Shown here: in pieces, positions 17,846 to 27,078 of the stretch
Numbering within the stretch: position 1 is the stretch's first letter
Layout: every line of letters begins with the position of its first letter
Assembly (NCBI RefSeq): GCF_003151255.1
Contig: NZ_CP029481.1
Span: 3,472,001-3,536,000 of the forward strand
From: Microvirga sp. 17 mud 1-3
GTDB taxonomy: Bacteria > Pseudomonadota > Alphaproteobacteria > Rhizobiales > Beijerinckiaceae
DNA: 64,000 nucleotides
Direction of reading: 5' to 3'
Program-made: the position numbers and the translations under genes
Notes under the pieces: generated by a model
What the model saw: the letters and a program-made list of their open reading frames with translations, nothing else
Told to the model about the DNA's origin: nothing
Database searches by the model: none

Positions 17846-19243
17846 ATGAATCGCGCTTGCCTGCGCCCTATCCTGCACCTGTGTGTCGCCCTGGCCTCCC
17901 TCGGCGCGGGCGCAGGATTGCCGGCCAAGGCGCAGCCCGCCCCCGCCGCGCGAACCCCGGACCCTGCGGCGACCGAGGCTGCGCGGGGCGCCTTCGAGGC
18001 CCTGCCCGAAGCGGAAAGGCGGGCGATCCAGGAGAGCCTGATCTGGAGCGGCGACTATAGCGGCGTGGCGGACGGCACCTTCGGGCGCCAGACCTTCGAA
18101 GCGATCGCGGCGTTCCAAAGGCGGGCCGGCAGGCCGGCGACAGGCATTCCGAGCGCGGCCGACCGAACGGCTCTTCAGGCCGGGCTGAAGAGCGCCGTTT
18201 CCGCCGCGGGCTTCGAAACCCTTATGGATGCGCGCACGGGCGTGCGGATCGGCGTGCCGTCGCGCCTCCTCGTCAGGCAGGGCGACAATCCCAACGGAGG
18301 AAGCCGCTGGCAGAGCCCGGATGGGAAGATCACCCTCGACACCCGCGTCGCCCCCGCGGACGCGACGCTGGCCTCCCTCTACGAGCGCAACCTCGCCATC
18401 AAGACGCCCGGCCGCGCCGTCACCTACAAGGTGCTGCGGCCCGACTTCTTCGTGATCGCCGGAGAGACGCCGACCGGCAAGTTCTACACGCGCTACGCGG
18501 ACGGTCCGGGGGGCATCCGGGCCTTCTCGATCGGCTACGATAAATCCGTTGCAGCCCAAACCGACCGTCTGGTGGTCGCCATCGCCAATTCGTTCGTGCC
18601 TTTCCCGGAATCCTCACCGGCCGCACCGGCCCCGACCGTTGCGCAGTCCGCGCCTGTCCCGAGGGCCGCACCCGGCGGCGGATCGGCGCCTTTCGGCACC
18701 GGCCTCGCAGTGGGCACACGGCAGGTCCTCACGGCCGCGCCGGTGGACCGGTGCAAGGAGGTGCGCGTCGGCGACGTGAAGGTGCAGCAGGTCAAGGGCA
18801 GCGGCCCCTTCCTGCTGGAAACCGTACAGGACCTGAACGCCAAGCCCGCCCAGCTTTCCACAGCCTCATCCTCGGACGACGGCGCGCCGGTTCTGGTGCT
18901 CGCTTTCGGAAACGACGGCGAGGGGCTCCGGCTCAATGCCGTCGCGGGAACGCGCTCGGGCAAAGCCGCGCTCGCAGCTCCGCTCCAGCCCGGCGCGAGC
19001 GGCGCGCCCGTCTTCGACGGAACGGGTGCGCTCACCGGATTCGTGGGCGCCCTGCCGGCCAATCCGCGCAAGGTGGCCGGGATCGTGCCGAGCACCCTCT
19101 ACCCGGTCGTCCCCGCACCAGAAGCCATTAAGATCTTCCCCAGCCTCGCGGCGGGCGGGGCGAGACCGGCAGCACCGATGAGCGCCGCCGATCTCGTGAG
19201 CACGATGCGGGCCTCCGCAGTCGCGTTGGCCTGCACGCCCTGA
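17846..19243 (+). CDS. peptidoglycan-binding protein with degenerate trypsin-like domain
   Basis: A 465-residue exported protein with a signal peptide ending at about residue 29. A PG_binding_1 domain (about 52-112; GDYSGVADGTFG, then QRRAG) suggests attachment to peptidoglycan. A middle alpha/beta region (125-250) is unassigned, and a Pro/Ala linker (255-280) leads to a trypsin-like fold: GTGLAVG at 285, the strand before the catalytic His reads VLTAAP with Pro299 where His is expected, and the serine loop PGASGAPVF keeps Ser385. Without the His, classical protease activity is unlikely, so I call it a probable pseudo-protease or binding scaffold. It converges on the ABC exporter gene. Confidence 0.75.
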   Translation: MNRACLRPILHLCVALASLGAGAGLPAKAQPAPAARTPDPAATEAARGAFEALPEAERRAIQESLIWSGDYSGVADGTFGRQTFEAIAAFQRRAGRPATGIPSAADRTALQAGLKSAVSAAGFETLMDARTGVRIGVPSRLLVRQGDNPNGGSRWQSPDGKITLDTRVAPADATLASLYERNLAIKTPGRAVTYKVLRPDFFVIAGETPTGKFYTRYADGPGGIRAFSIGYDKSVAAQTDRLVVAIANSFVPFPESSPAAPAPTVAQSAPVPRAAPGGGSAPFGTGLAVGTRQVLTAAPVDRCKEVRVGDVKVQQVKGSGPFLLETVQDLNAKPAQLSTASSSDDGAPVLVLAFGNDGEGLRLNAVAGTRSGKAALAAPLQPGASGAPVFDGTGALTGFVGALPANPRKVAGIVPSTLYPVVPAPEAIKIFPSLAAGGARPAAPMSAADLVSTMRASAVALACTP

Positions 19244-19251
19244 CGGGAGCC

Positions 19252-21081
<1,830 letters not shown>

Positions 21082-21414
21082 GGGGCGGACCTCTCCTGAA
21101 ATTGGCGGAACGGCGGATGTGGCGGCGCTCGGACGCCGCGGCTCGCGTTCACGAAATCGACGAAAGGAGGTTTTCTATCGGGCTCTCGGAGCCCGGAGCG
21201 TTCGACCTAAAGTCCGAACACGGGAGGAACATTGCGCAAGCGTGCGACAACTGCCATGCAATCCTCCCTCATCAAGAAATGAACCTGATGAAGACGTACC
21301 GGATATTGTCGCTCCTGGCAACGGCCGCAGGGATATTTTCAGGTTTTTCGTGCTCAGAACTTCATCAAAAGATGTGATCCGACAGATCACTCGGAATCGT
21401 GGTGCGCCGTTTCC
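21082..21414. other. 333-base spacer without a supported gene
   Basis: Lower in GC than its surroundings in the second half. It holds a 7-bp hairpin (CGGGCTC/GAGCCCG, 21179-21195) with no T-tract, a GGAGG site not followed by a good frame, and a 29-codon frame at 21288 with a lipoprotein-like signal. It probably contains the promoter of the leftward ABC exporter gene; no clear RNA gene is seen. Confidence 0.5.
21288..21377 (+). CDS. possible tiny lipoprotein-like peptide (29 aa)
   Basis: A 29-codon frame begins MKTYRILSLL, has a short hydrophobic core and reaches a cysteine (FSGFSC) in a weak lipobox-like context, similar in size to entericidin-type peptides. There is no convincing ribosome binding site and the lipobox is poor. 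It may be chance. Listed only because no other gene occupies the spacer. Confidence 0.15.
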   Translation: MKTYRILSLLATAAGIFSGFSCSELHQKM

Positions 21415-21957
21415 TCACACGGGAGCGAGCTGCCGATGAGGCGGCGCCGGAAGCTCCACGCGGATCGCATCACCCGGCCGAATCTCGCCGCCCTCTAGAA
21501 CAATGCCCATGATCCCCGCCTTGCGGACGAGCTTGCCGTCCGGGTCCCGGTCGAGCACGGCCGCCATCATGCCCTTTTGAAAACGGTCGATCTGGACGCA
21601 CGGATTGCGCAGGCCCGTCACCTCCACGAGCGCCTCAGGGCCGAGGCGAAGCCGTGTGCCGGCCGGCAAGGACAGGAGATCGATTCCCCGCGTGGTAACG
21701 TTCTCGCCCATTTCTCCGGCCAGGACGCGAAAGCCCTTCAGGCGCAGTTCGTCGTGAAGCTCCGCATGAATCAGGTGGACCTGCCGGAGGTTCGGCTGCG
21801 TCGGGTCCTTTGCGACCCGCGAGCGGTGGCGGACGGTCTCGCCCGCATGGGCATCCCCTTCGACACCGAGCCCGGCGAGGAGGCGGATACGGTCCCGCTT
21901 CGTCTTGCTGAAGGCGTGCGTCGGATGGCTGCTGACCGCCTCGACGATGGGATCCAT
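21415..21957 (-). CDS. MOSC-domain sulfur-carrier protein
   Basis: A 180-residue stand-alone MOSC domain. The family motif with the conserved cysteine is present (GLRNPCVQID, Cys120), as are GLGVEGDAHAG near the N-terminus and GEMGENVTTRGIDL in the middle. MOSC proteins handle sulfur or the molybdenum cofactor; related YiiM proteins reduce N-hydroxylated compounds through the Mo cofactor. No partner molybdoenzyme is nearby. It is the last gene of a four-gene leftward operon (24200 to 21415) with 25 bases to its upstream neighbour. An upstream extension of the frame lacks family similarity and is dropped. Confidence 0.87.
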   Translation of the reverse strand: MDPIVEAVSSHPTHAFSKTKRDRIRLLAGLGVEGDAHAGETVRHRSRVAKDPTQPNLRQVHLIHAELHDELRLKGFRVLAGEMGENVTTRGIDLLSLPAGTRLRLGPEALVEVTGLRNPCVQIDRFQKGMMAAVLDRDPDGKLVRKAGIMGIVLEGGEIRPGDAIRVELPAPPHRQLAPV

Positions 21958-21982
21958 CACGCAACTCCCACGATGCCGACCG

Positions 21983-22432
21983 TCAGACGACCGTGAGGTC
22001 AACCACCTGCATGCCCCGGTCGCGCAGGCGGTCCGAGAGAATGCGGCGATGACAGATAGCGGGATCGCGCTCGAAGCACAGGAGGCAGACCGGCTGCTGC
22101 TGCGCAAGGTCGGCCAGCTGCTCGAAGGCCTCCTCGGCCTCCGGCGTGGTGAGGACCTCTTCGCAATAGATCCGCTTCATCATGGCGGCGTCGCCGGCGC
22201 GGGCGGCCTGGCGCCCCTCCTTTGGGGTACCGAGACGGATGAAGTGGTCGTAGCCGATCTCCCGTTGGGACAAGGCCTCCCGCAGCGCGGATTTCGAAAA
22301 GCCGCGCTTGCGCGACAGGGCCACGGCCCGCACGTCGGCAAGCACGGCGACGCCCGCATCCTGCAGGGTGGTGAGGAAGCGGTCGAGATCCGCTCCCTCA
22401 TAGCCGATGGTGAAGAGCCGAGGTTTCTTCAT
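21983..22432 (-). CDS. DUF488 family protein
   Basis: A 149-residue protein of the widespread DUF488 family. It begins MKKPRLFTIGYEG, which is the family's opening strand, and has DVRAVALSRKRGFSK and the C-terminal signature CLLCFERDPAICHR with three cysteines and a histidine. The biochemical role is not established; the motif would suit metal or nucleic acid binding, but that is inference. Ten bases separate it from the gene upstream and 25 from the MOSC gene downstream, so all belong to one operon led by the zinc dehydrogenase. Confidence 0.87.
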   Translation of the reverse strand: MKKPRLFTIGYEGADLDRFLTTLQDAGVAVLADVRAVALSRKRGFSKSALREALSQREIGYDHFIRLGTPKEGRQAARAGDAAMMKRIYCEEVLTTPEAEEAFEQLADLAQQQPVCLLCFERDPAICHRRILSDRLRDRGMQVVDLTVV

Positions 22433-22442
22433 GCGCCCAGGG

Positions 22443-23015
22443 TTACATGGACGGCATCGGCCGTCCAGGGCTTTGGGGCTGCTTGTAGGGACGCAGGGCA
22501 TCGGGGATGCGCATGTCCCGCGGCGCCTGGAAATCTCTTGCGGCACCGCGCATCCTCTGGGGCGGCTGCGGCAGGCCGCTGCGGTCGCTGTAATCGACGG
22601 CTCGTCCGCGCGGTTGCGTTTCCTGCCCCGTCAATGCATTGGCACAGGCCACATCGAGGACGGTCGCGCCCGCCACGGCCCCGAAGGCCACCGCAACCCG
22701 GTCGCGATGCGCCCGCGGATCGCGCAGGGCGTTGCCGAGCGTTGCGAGATCGAGCGCATCGCCGGCGACACGCCCCCAGATCCAGGGTGTCGGATCCCGC
22801 TGCGAGAGGATGCCGATTCCGGTGGCGATCTCGCGCATGCCGTAGGCCCGGATGAGACGCTCGTGATCCTCCATGCCGAGCCAGCGCGCCATGCTCCTGG
22901 CACCCAGCACTTCGGCGGCGCCGAGCGCGAGGCTGAACCAGCCAAGCCCACGGGCCATCGTCTCTGCGGAGGCCGGCGAGCGGCGGCGGGAACGATCGTA
23001 TCGGTGCTGAGCCAT
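22443..23015 (-). CDS. hypothetical membrane protein, cyclase/dehydrase-associated type
   Basis: A 190-residue protein with three or four moderately hydrophobic segments in residues 20-130 (LGWFSLALGAAEVL, MREIATGIGIL, the ALDLATLG region, VAFGAVAGATVLDVACA) and a hydrophilic Pro/Arg-rich tail of about 60 residues. The first part resembles the membrane segment found at the N-terminus of some SRPBCC (polyketide cyclase/dehydrase) proteins in Hyphomicrobiales, but the SRPBCC domain itself is absent. Function unknown. It is nine bases downstream of the zinc dehydrogenase, and the two are often adjacent in related genomes as far as I recall. Confidence 0.7.
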   Translation of the reverse strand: MAQHRYDRSRRRSPASAETMARGLGWFSLALGAAEVLGARSMARWLGMEDHERLIRAYGMREIATGIGILSQRDPTPWIWGRVAGDALDLATLGNALRDPRAHRDRVAVAFGAVAGATVLDVACANALTGQETQPRGRAVDYSDRSGLPQPPQRMRGAARDFQAPRDMRIPDALRPYKQPQSPGRPMPSM

Positions 23016-23024
23016 GGGGAAACC

Positions 23025-24200
23025 TCACTGGGGCTTGAGGACGACCTTGACGCAGCCGTCCTTCTTGTCGCGGAACGTTTCGTACATCTGCGGCCCCTCT
23101 TCGAGGCCGACCGTGTGGGTGATCACGAAGGAGGGATCGATCTGCCCCTCCTGGATCCGCCGCAGCAGATCGTCGGTCCACCGGTTCACGTGGGTCTGGC
23201 CGGTGCGGACCGTGAGGCCCTTGTTCATGAGGGCGCCGAACGGGATCTTGTCGAGGAGCCCGCCATAGACGCCCGGCACGGACAGGACGCCCGCAGGACG
23301 GCAGACATAGATCATCTCCCGCAGCACGTGCGGCCGGTCGGATTCGAGCATGACGGCCTGCTTGGCGCGGTCGAGGATCGTGTCCGGATGCGTCAGGGAC
23401 ACATGCGCCTCCATGCCGACCGCATCGATGCACTTTTCAGGGCCTTTGCCGCTCGTCAGCTCGTTGAGGCGTTCGATGACGCTCTCTTCCTGGAAATTGA
23501 TGGTGATCGCGCCGCCTGCCCGCGCCATGCTCAGGCGCTCGGGAACGCAGTCGATGGCGATCACCTGCCGGGCCCCGAGCAGGAGGGCACTGCGGATCGC
23601 CATCTGGCCGACCGGTCCCGCACCCCAGATGGCGACCGTGTCGGTCGGCTCGATGTCGCACTGGACGGCCGCCTGCCATCCGGTGGGGAAGATATCGCTC
23701 AGGAACAGGACCTTCTCGTCCGGAATGCCGTCGGGGATCTTCACATGGGTCGTGTCCGCATAGGGCACGCGCAGGTATTCTGCCTGTCCGCCCGCATAGC
23801 CGCCGGTGAGATGGGTATAGCCGAACAGCCCCGCCGTCGTATGGCCGAAGGCCTTGGCGGCGAGATTGGCGTTACGGTTGGTGCGCTCGCAGACTGAAAA
23901 ATTACCGCGCCGGCACTGGTCGCACTCCCCGCAGATGATCGTGAAAGGAATCACGACCCGGTCGCCGACCTTCAGATTCTTGACGGACGATCCGACCTCG
24001 ACCACCTCGCCCATGGTCTCGTGGCCCATGATGTCGCCCTTTTCCATGCCGGGCATGAAATGGTCGTAGAGGTGCAGGTCGGATCCGCAGATGGCGCAGC
24101 TCGTCACCTTGATGATTGCGTCGCGGGCCTCCTCGATCTCCGGATCGGGAACCGACTCGCAGCGAATGTCTCCCTTCCCGTACCAGCGAAGCGCTTTCAT
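23025..24200 (-). CDS. zinc-dependent medium-chain alcohol dehydrogenase
   Basis: A 391-residue MDR enzyme, related to glutathione-independent formaldehyde dehydrogenases. Catalytic zinc ligands are C35 (with C38 and D40 following) and H60-E61 in GHE; structural zinc cysteines are C90, C93, C96 and C104; the NAD loop GAGPVG is at 193-198. The insert [10 protein letters not shown] is typical of the FDH-like branch. It oxidises an alcohol or aldehyde with NAD in the cytoplasm; the substrate is unknown. It leads a four-gene operon (membrane protein, DUF488, MOSC). Confidence 0.88.
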   Translation of the reverse strand: MKALRWYGKGDIRCESVPDPEIEEARDAIIKVTSCAICGSDLHLYDHFMPGMEKGDIMGHETMGEVVEVGSSVKNLKVGDRVVIPFTIICGECDQCRRGNFSVCERTNRNANLAAKAFGHTTAGLFGYTHLTGGYAGGQAEYLRVPYADTTHVKIPDGIPDEKVLFLSDIFPTGWQAAVQCDIEPTDTVAIWGAGPVGQMAIRSALLLGARQVIAIDCVPERLSMARAGGAITINFQEESVIERLNELTSGKGPEKCIDAVGMEAHVSLTHPDTILDRAKQAVMLESDRPHVLREMIYVCRPAGVLSVPGVYGGLLDKIPFGALMNKGLTVRTGQTHVNRWTDDLLRRIQEGQIDPSFVITHTVGLEEGPQMYETFRDKKDGCVKVVLKPQ

Positions 24201-24329
24201 TCCCGTCTCCCGTAAACGCGCAAGGACCGGCCGGGCGTCGGCCGGGTAACGCTAAGGAAGACTTTCTGGGAATCGTTGCGTTCCCTCGCGACCCGAAATT
24301 TCCGTCCCGGCCAGAGAGGGGATCAGGGC

Positions 24330-24767
24330 TCACAGATGAGCCGGCAGTCCACGGATGAGCTCGGCCAGCGCCGGCTCCAGGACCCGGTAGGCCGCATCCT
24401 CCACGTCGAACCACTGGGCGTCGCGCTGGCCCTTCTCGCGCCAGGTCTTGAGCTGCTTGGAGACTTCGAGCGGGTAAACCTCGACCCGGCACAGGTCGAA
24501 ATGCTCGGTCCGGCGCTTCCAGTACTCGTAATGCCCGATGGGCTTGTTCTGGATGGAGCCCTTGACGCCCGCCTCCTCGACAGCCTCCTGGGCGGCCGCC
24601 TTGTGCGGCTTCTTGCCCTTCATGGGCCAGCCCTTGGGAATGAGCCACCGCTTGGTCTCCCGCGAGGTGACGAGAAGCACCTCGACCTTCCCGTCCTTGA
24701 TCCGGAACGGAAGGGCCGCGACCTGGCACAGTTCGCCGTTGGGAAGACTGATGGCTTTTTTGGGCAT
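24330..24767 (-). CDS. Nudix hydrolase
   Basis: A 145-residue Nudix protein, close to the DIPP-like alphaproteobacterial branch (KRWLIPKGWPMKG). The Nudix box starting at G46 keeps the catalytic helix acids E61, E64 and E65 (QEAVEEAGV), but Lys52 stands where the first conserved Glu is expected and Gln60 replaces the usual Arg. The core metal-binding glutamates are present, so activity is likely, on a nucleoside diphosphate derivative, diadenosine polyphosphate or inositol pyrophosphate. It is divergent from the IMPase-family gene across a spacer that contains a perfect 10-bp-arm palindrome. Confidence 0.87.
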   Translation of the reverse strand: MPKKAISLPNGELCQVAALPFRIKDGKVEVLLVTSRETKRWLIPKGWPMKGKKPHKAAAQEAVEEAGVKGSIQNKPIGHYEYWKRRTEHFDLCRVEVYPLEVSKQLKTWREKGQRDAQWFDVEDAAYRVLEPALAELIRGLPAHL

Positions 24768-24798
24768 TCTCTGCTGAAAGAGGCTCTCTTGAGGTGAG

Positions 24799-24823
24799 GG
24801 CTCAAATCTGATTGATTTGAGCC
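24799..24823. promoter_or_regulatory. perfect 25-base palindrome between divergent genes
   Basis: Arms GGCTCAAATC and GATTTGAGCC (10 bp each) flank the five-base spacer TGATT. It lies 32 bases upstream of the Nudix start and about 130 upstream of the phosphatase start, with no T-tract on either side. An operator for the divergent promoters is more likely than a terminator. Confidence 0.5.
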
Positions 24824-24951
24824 GGCTAATCAACAACCAAACCGCAAAGTTCCGAACCTGTTTCGGGACGAGCGGTTCCAGACCGTACGACAACCCAAAT
24901 GAATGCCCGGCAACGGCCGGCCGGGCCCGGTCCCGGGGCGGATACTCAACC

Positions 24952-25752
24952 ATGCAAGACGATCTGAACACGCGTTTCGAAGCGGCCTGCGCGGTCGCGC
25001 GGGAAGCCGGAGCCCTGGCGCGCCGGCGTTTCCTCGAACGGCCCCGCTCGCAGCGCGCCGACATGAAGGGTCCGCAGGACTTCCTCACGGCCACGGATTC
25101 CGAGGTGGAGGAGCTCATCAGGAGCCGCCTCCTGGCGCTTTTCCCGCAGGATTCCTTCTTCGGCGAGGAGGGCGGCGGCTCCTTCGAGCGGGATGTCTGG
25201 GTGGTGGACCCCATCGACGGAACGGCGAATTTCGCCCGCGGCATCCCGCATTTCGCCGTCTCCATCGCATTCCTTCGGGACGAACGGGTCGAGATCGGCA
25301 TCGTTCTCGACGTGATGCACGACGAACTCTACACGGCCCGGCGCGGTGGCGGCGCGGCCCTGAACAGCAAGCCCATCCATGTGAGCGGGCTCGCCGATCT
25401 CCGCCAGGCCACCGTGGAGGCCGGTTGGTCCGCCCGGATGCCGTCCGAGCCTTATCTGGCCATGGTGGAGCGCCTGAAGCAGGCCGGCGCCAACGTGCGC
25501 CGCGGCGGCTCCGGGACCCTCGGGATCGTGTATGTGGCGGACGGCCGGATCGACGCCTATTGCGAACTCCACATCAATGCCTGGGACGTCCTGGCCGGGC
25601 TCCTGATCGTCGAGGAAGCCGGAGGCGTGACCAACGACTTCCTGGCCGGCGACGGGCTCCGCACGGGGAACCCGGTGCTCGCCTGCACGCCGGAGCTCGC
25701 CGGCCCCGTCACGGCCGCCACGGGCATCCGCATCGGCAAAGCGGCGGCCTGA
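24952..25752 (+). CDS. inositol-monophosphatase family phosphatase
   Basis: A 266-residue member of the IMPase/SuhB family. Metal-binding motifs are complete: E72-E73 (GEE), D86-P-I-D89-G-T (WVVDPIDGTANF) and a C-terminal INAWDVLAG aspartate near residue 216. These enzymes hydrolyse inositol-1-phosphate and related sugar or nucleotide monophosphates with magnesium. The start at 24952 follows a spacer that holds the divergent promoters; an upstream extension is not conserved. A weak terminator follows. It lies 170 bases before an ABC importer that I suspect of taking up phosphorylated sugars, so a joint role is possible. Confidence 0.88.
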   Translation: MQDDLNTRFEAACAVAREAGALARRRFLERPRSQRADMKGPQDFLTATDSEVEELIRSRLLALFPQDSFFGEEGGGSFERDVWVVDPIDGTANFARGIPHFAVSIAFLRDERVEIGIVLDVMHDELYTARRGGGAALNSKPIHVSGLADLRQATVEAGWSARMPSEPYLAMVERLKQAGANVRRGGSGTLGIVYVADGRIDAYCELHINAWDVLAGLLIVEEAGGVTNDFLAGDGLRTGNPVLACTPELAGPVTAATGIRIGKAAA

Positions 25753-25753
25753 T

Positions 25754-25774
25754 GCCCGCTCCCGGGCCTCTTTT
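25754..25774 (+). terminator. weak terminator after the phosphatase gene
   Basis: A 5-bp GC stem GCCCG/CGGGC with loop CTCC is followed by CTCTTTT. It sits directly after the stop codon. The stem is short, so read-through into the transporter operon is likely. Confidence 0.35.
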
Positions 25775-25922
25775 CCACAGGCAAAGGGGCTTTTTCGCTT
25801 GCGGGACCGGGCTTTCGCCCGATCCCTCGAAAGACGCATTCAAGGGTCTTGACCGGCAGGCCTATTGATTGGAGCTTAGCCGACCAAGAAAAACAAAATA
25901 CCATCCACGTGGGAGGATCCAA

Positions 25923-26969
25923 GTGAAACTGAAGAAGACCTTCATTGCGGCCACGATGCTGGCCGGCACCACCGCGGCCCTGTCGTTCCTGTCGGCCGCT
26001 TCGGCCCAGGCCCAGGGCGCGCTCGTGATGTATTGCGGCGTGCAGGAAGAATGGTGCCGGGCCATGACGACCGCCTTCGAGCGGGAGACGGGCATCAAGG
26101 TTTCGATGACCCGCAAGAGCTCGGGCGAGATCTACGCCCAGGTCAAGGCGGAGTCCGCCAATCCCCGCGCCGACATCTGGTGGGGCGGCACGGGCGACCC
26201 GCACATGCAGGCCGCCGAGGAAGGCCTCACGGTCGAGTACAAGTCGCCCAAGCTCGGCGAGCTTCAGGACTGGGCGGTGCGCCAGTGGGAGCAGTCCAAG
26301 AACCGCACGGTCGGCATCTATTCGGGCGCGCTCGGCTTCGGCTACAACACCGAGCTCATCAAGTCGAAGGGCGTCGCCGAGCCGAAATGCTGGGCCGATC
26401 TGCTCAATCCCAAGCTGAAGGACGAGGTCCAGATGGCGGACCCGAACTCCTCCGGCACGGCCTATACGCTGCTGGCCACCATCGTCCAGATCATGGGCGA
26501 GGATAAGGGCTTCGACTATCTCAAGTCCCTGCACAAGAACATCAACCAGTACACCAAGTCCGGCGCCGCTCCGGCCAAGGCCATGGCGCTCGGCGAGACC
26601 ACGGTCGGCATCGCGTTCATGCACGACATCGTGACCATGGTGGTGGACAAGGCTCCCGTGAAGGTCGTCGCCCCCTGCGAGGGCACGGGCTACGAGATCG
26701 GCTCCATGTCGATCATCAAGGGCGCCAAGAACATGGACAGCGCCAAGAAGTTCTACGACTGGGCGCTGACCCCCGCGGCGCAGAAGCTCGGCGCGGAGGC
26801 CAAGTCCTACCAGGTGCCGTCGAACAAGAGCACGCCGGTTCCGCCGCAGGCTCCGAAGCTCGAAGAAATCAAGCTGATCAACTTCGACTTCGCGAAGTAC
26901 GGTTCCTCGGAGGAGCGCAAGCGTCTCCTGTCCAAGTGGGACAACGAGGTGAAAAACCTGCCGAAATAG
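25923..26969 (+). CDS. AfuA/FbpA-like ABC substrate-binding protein
   Basis: A 348-residue periplasmic binding protein. It starts at GTG after GGGAGGATCC and has a signal peptide ending AQAQG (about residue 31). The family is usually labelled ferric-iron binding, but the tyrosine pair of FbpA is missing. Instead H234-D235 (FMHD) and E258 (GTGYEIG) are present, with the same spacing as His205/Asp206/Glu229 that I recall as sugar-phosphate ligands in AfuA of Actinobacillus pleuropneumoniae. I therefore favour a phosphorylated sugar or related anion over iron. It is followed by a strong terminator and then the permease and ATPase genes. Confidence 0.85.
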   Translation: MKLKKTFIAATMLAGTTAALSFLSAASAQAQGALVMYCGVQEEWCRAMTTAFERETGIKVSMTRKSSGEIYAQVKAESANPRADIWWGGTGDPHMQAAEEGLTVEYKSPKLGELQDWAVRQWEQSKNRTVGIYSGALGFGYNTELIKSKGVAEPKCWADLLNPKLKDEVQMADPNSSGTAYTLLATIVQIMGEDKGFDYLKSLHKNINQYTKSGAAPAKAMALGETTVGIAFMHDIVTMVVDKAPVKVVAPCEGTGYEIGSMSIIKGAKNMDSAKKFYDWALTPAAQKLGAEAKSYQVPSNKSTPVPPQAPKLEEIKLINFDFAKYGSSEERKRLLSKWDNEVKNLPK

Positions 26970-26988
26970 TCGGCCCGGTCTTCCGTTC

Positions 26989-27019
26989 GGCGAGGCCCGC
27001 AAGGCCTCGCCGCTTTTTT
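26989..27019 (+). terminator. intra-operon terminator between binding protein and permease
   Basis: A perfect 9-bp stem (26989-26997 with 27003-27011, loop CGCAA) is followed by GC and six T. It lies 20 bases after the binding-protein stop and 60 before the permease. Partial termination here would give excess binding protein over membrane components. Confidence 0.85.
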
Positions 27020-27078
27020 GTCATTGGTGAACACCCCTGGAGGACGGCCTCGGCGCCCCTCCAAGGATTCGTGCGAGG

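Noticed and set aside
21179..21195. CGGGCTC/GAGCCCG hairpin considered as terminator
   Set aside because: No T-tract on either strand and no gene ends beside it.
21102..21377. 91-codon frame in the spacer before the ABC exporter gene
   Set aside because: No ribosome binding site, random-looking first 60 residues; only the last 29 codons merit a mention as a doubtful peptide.
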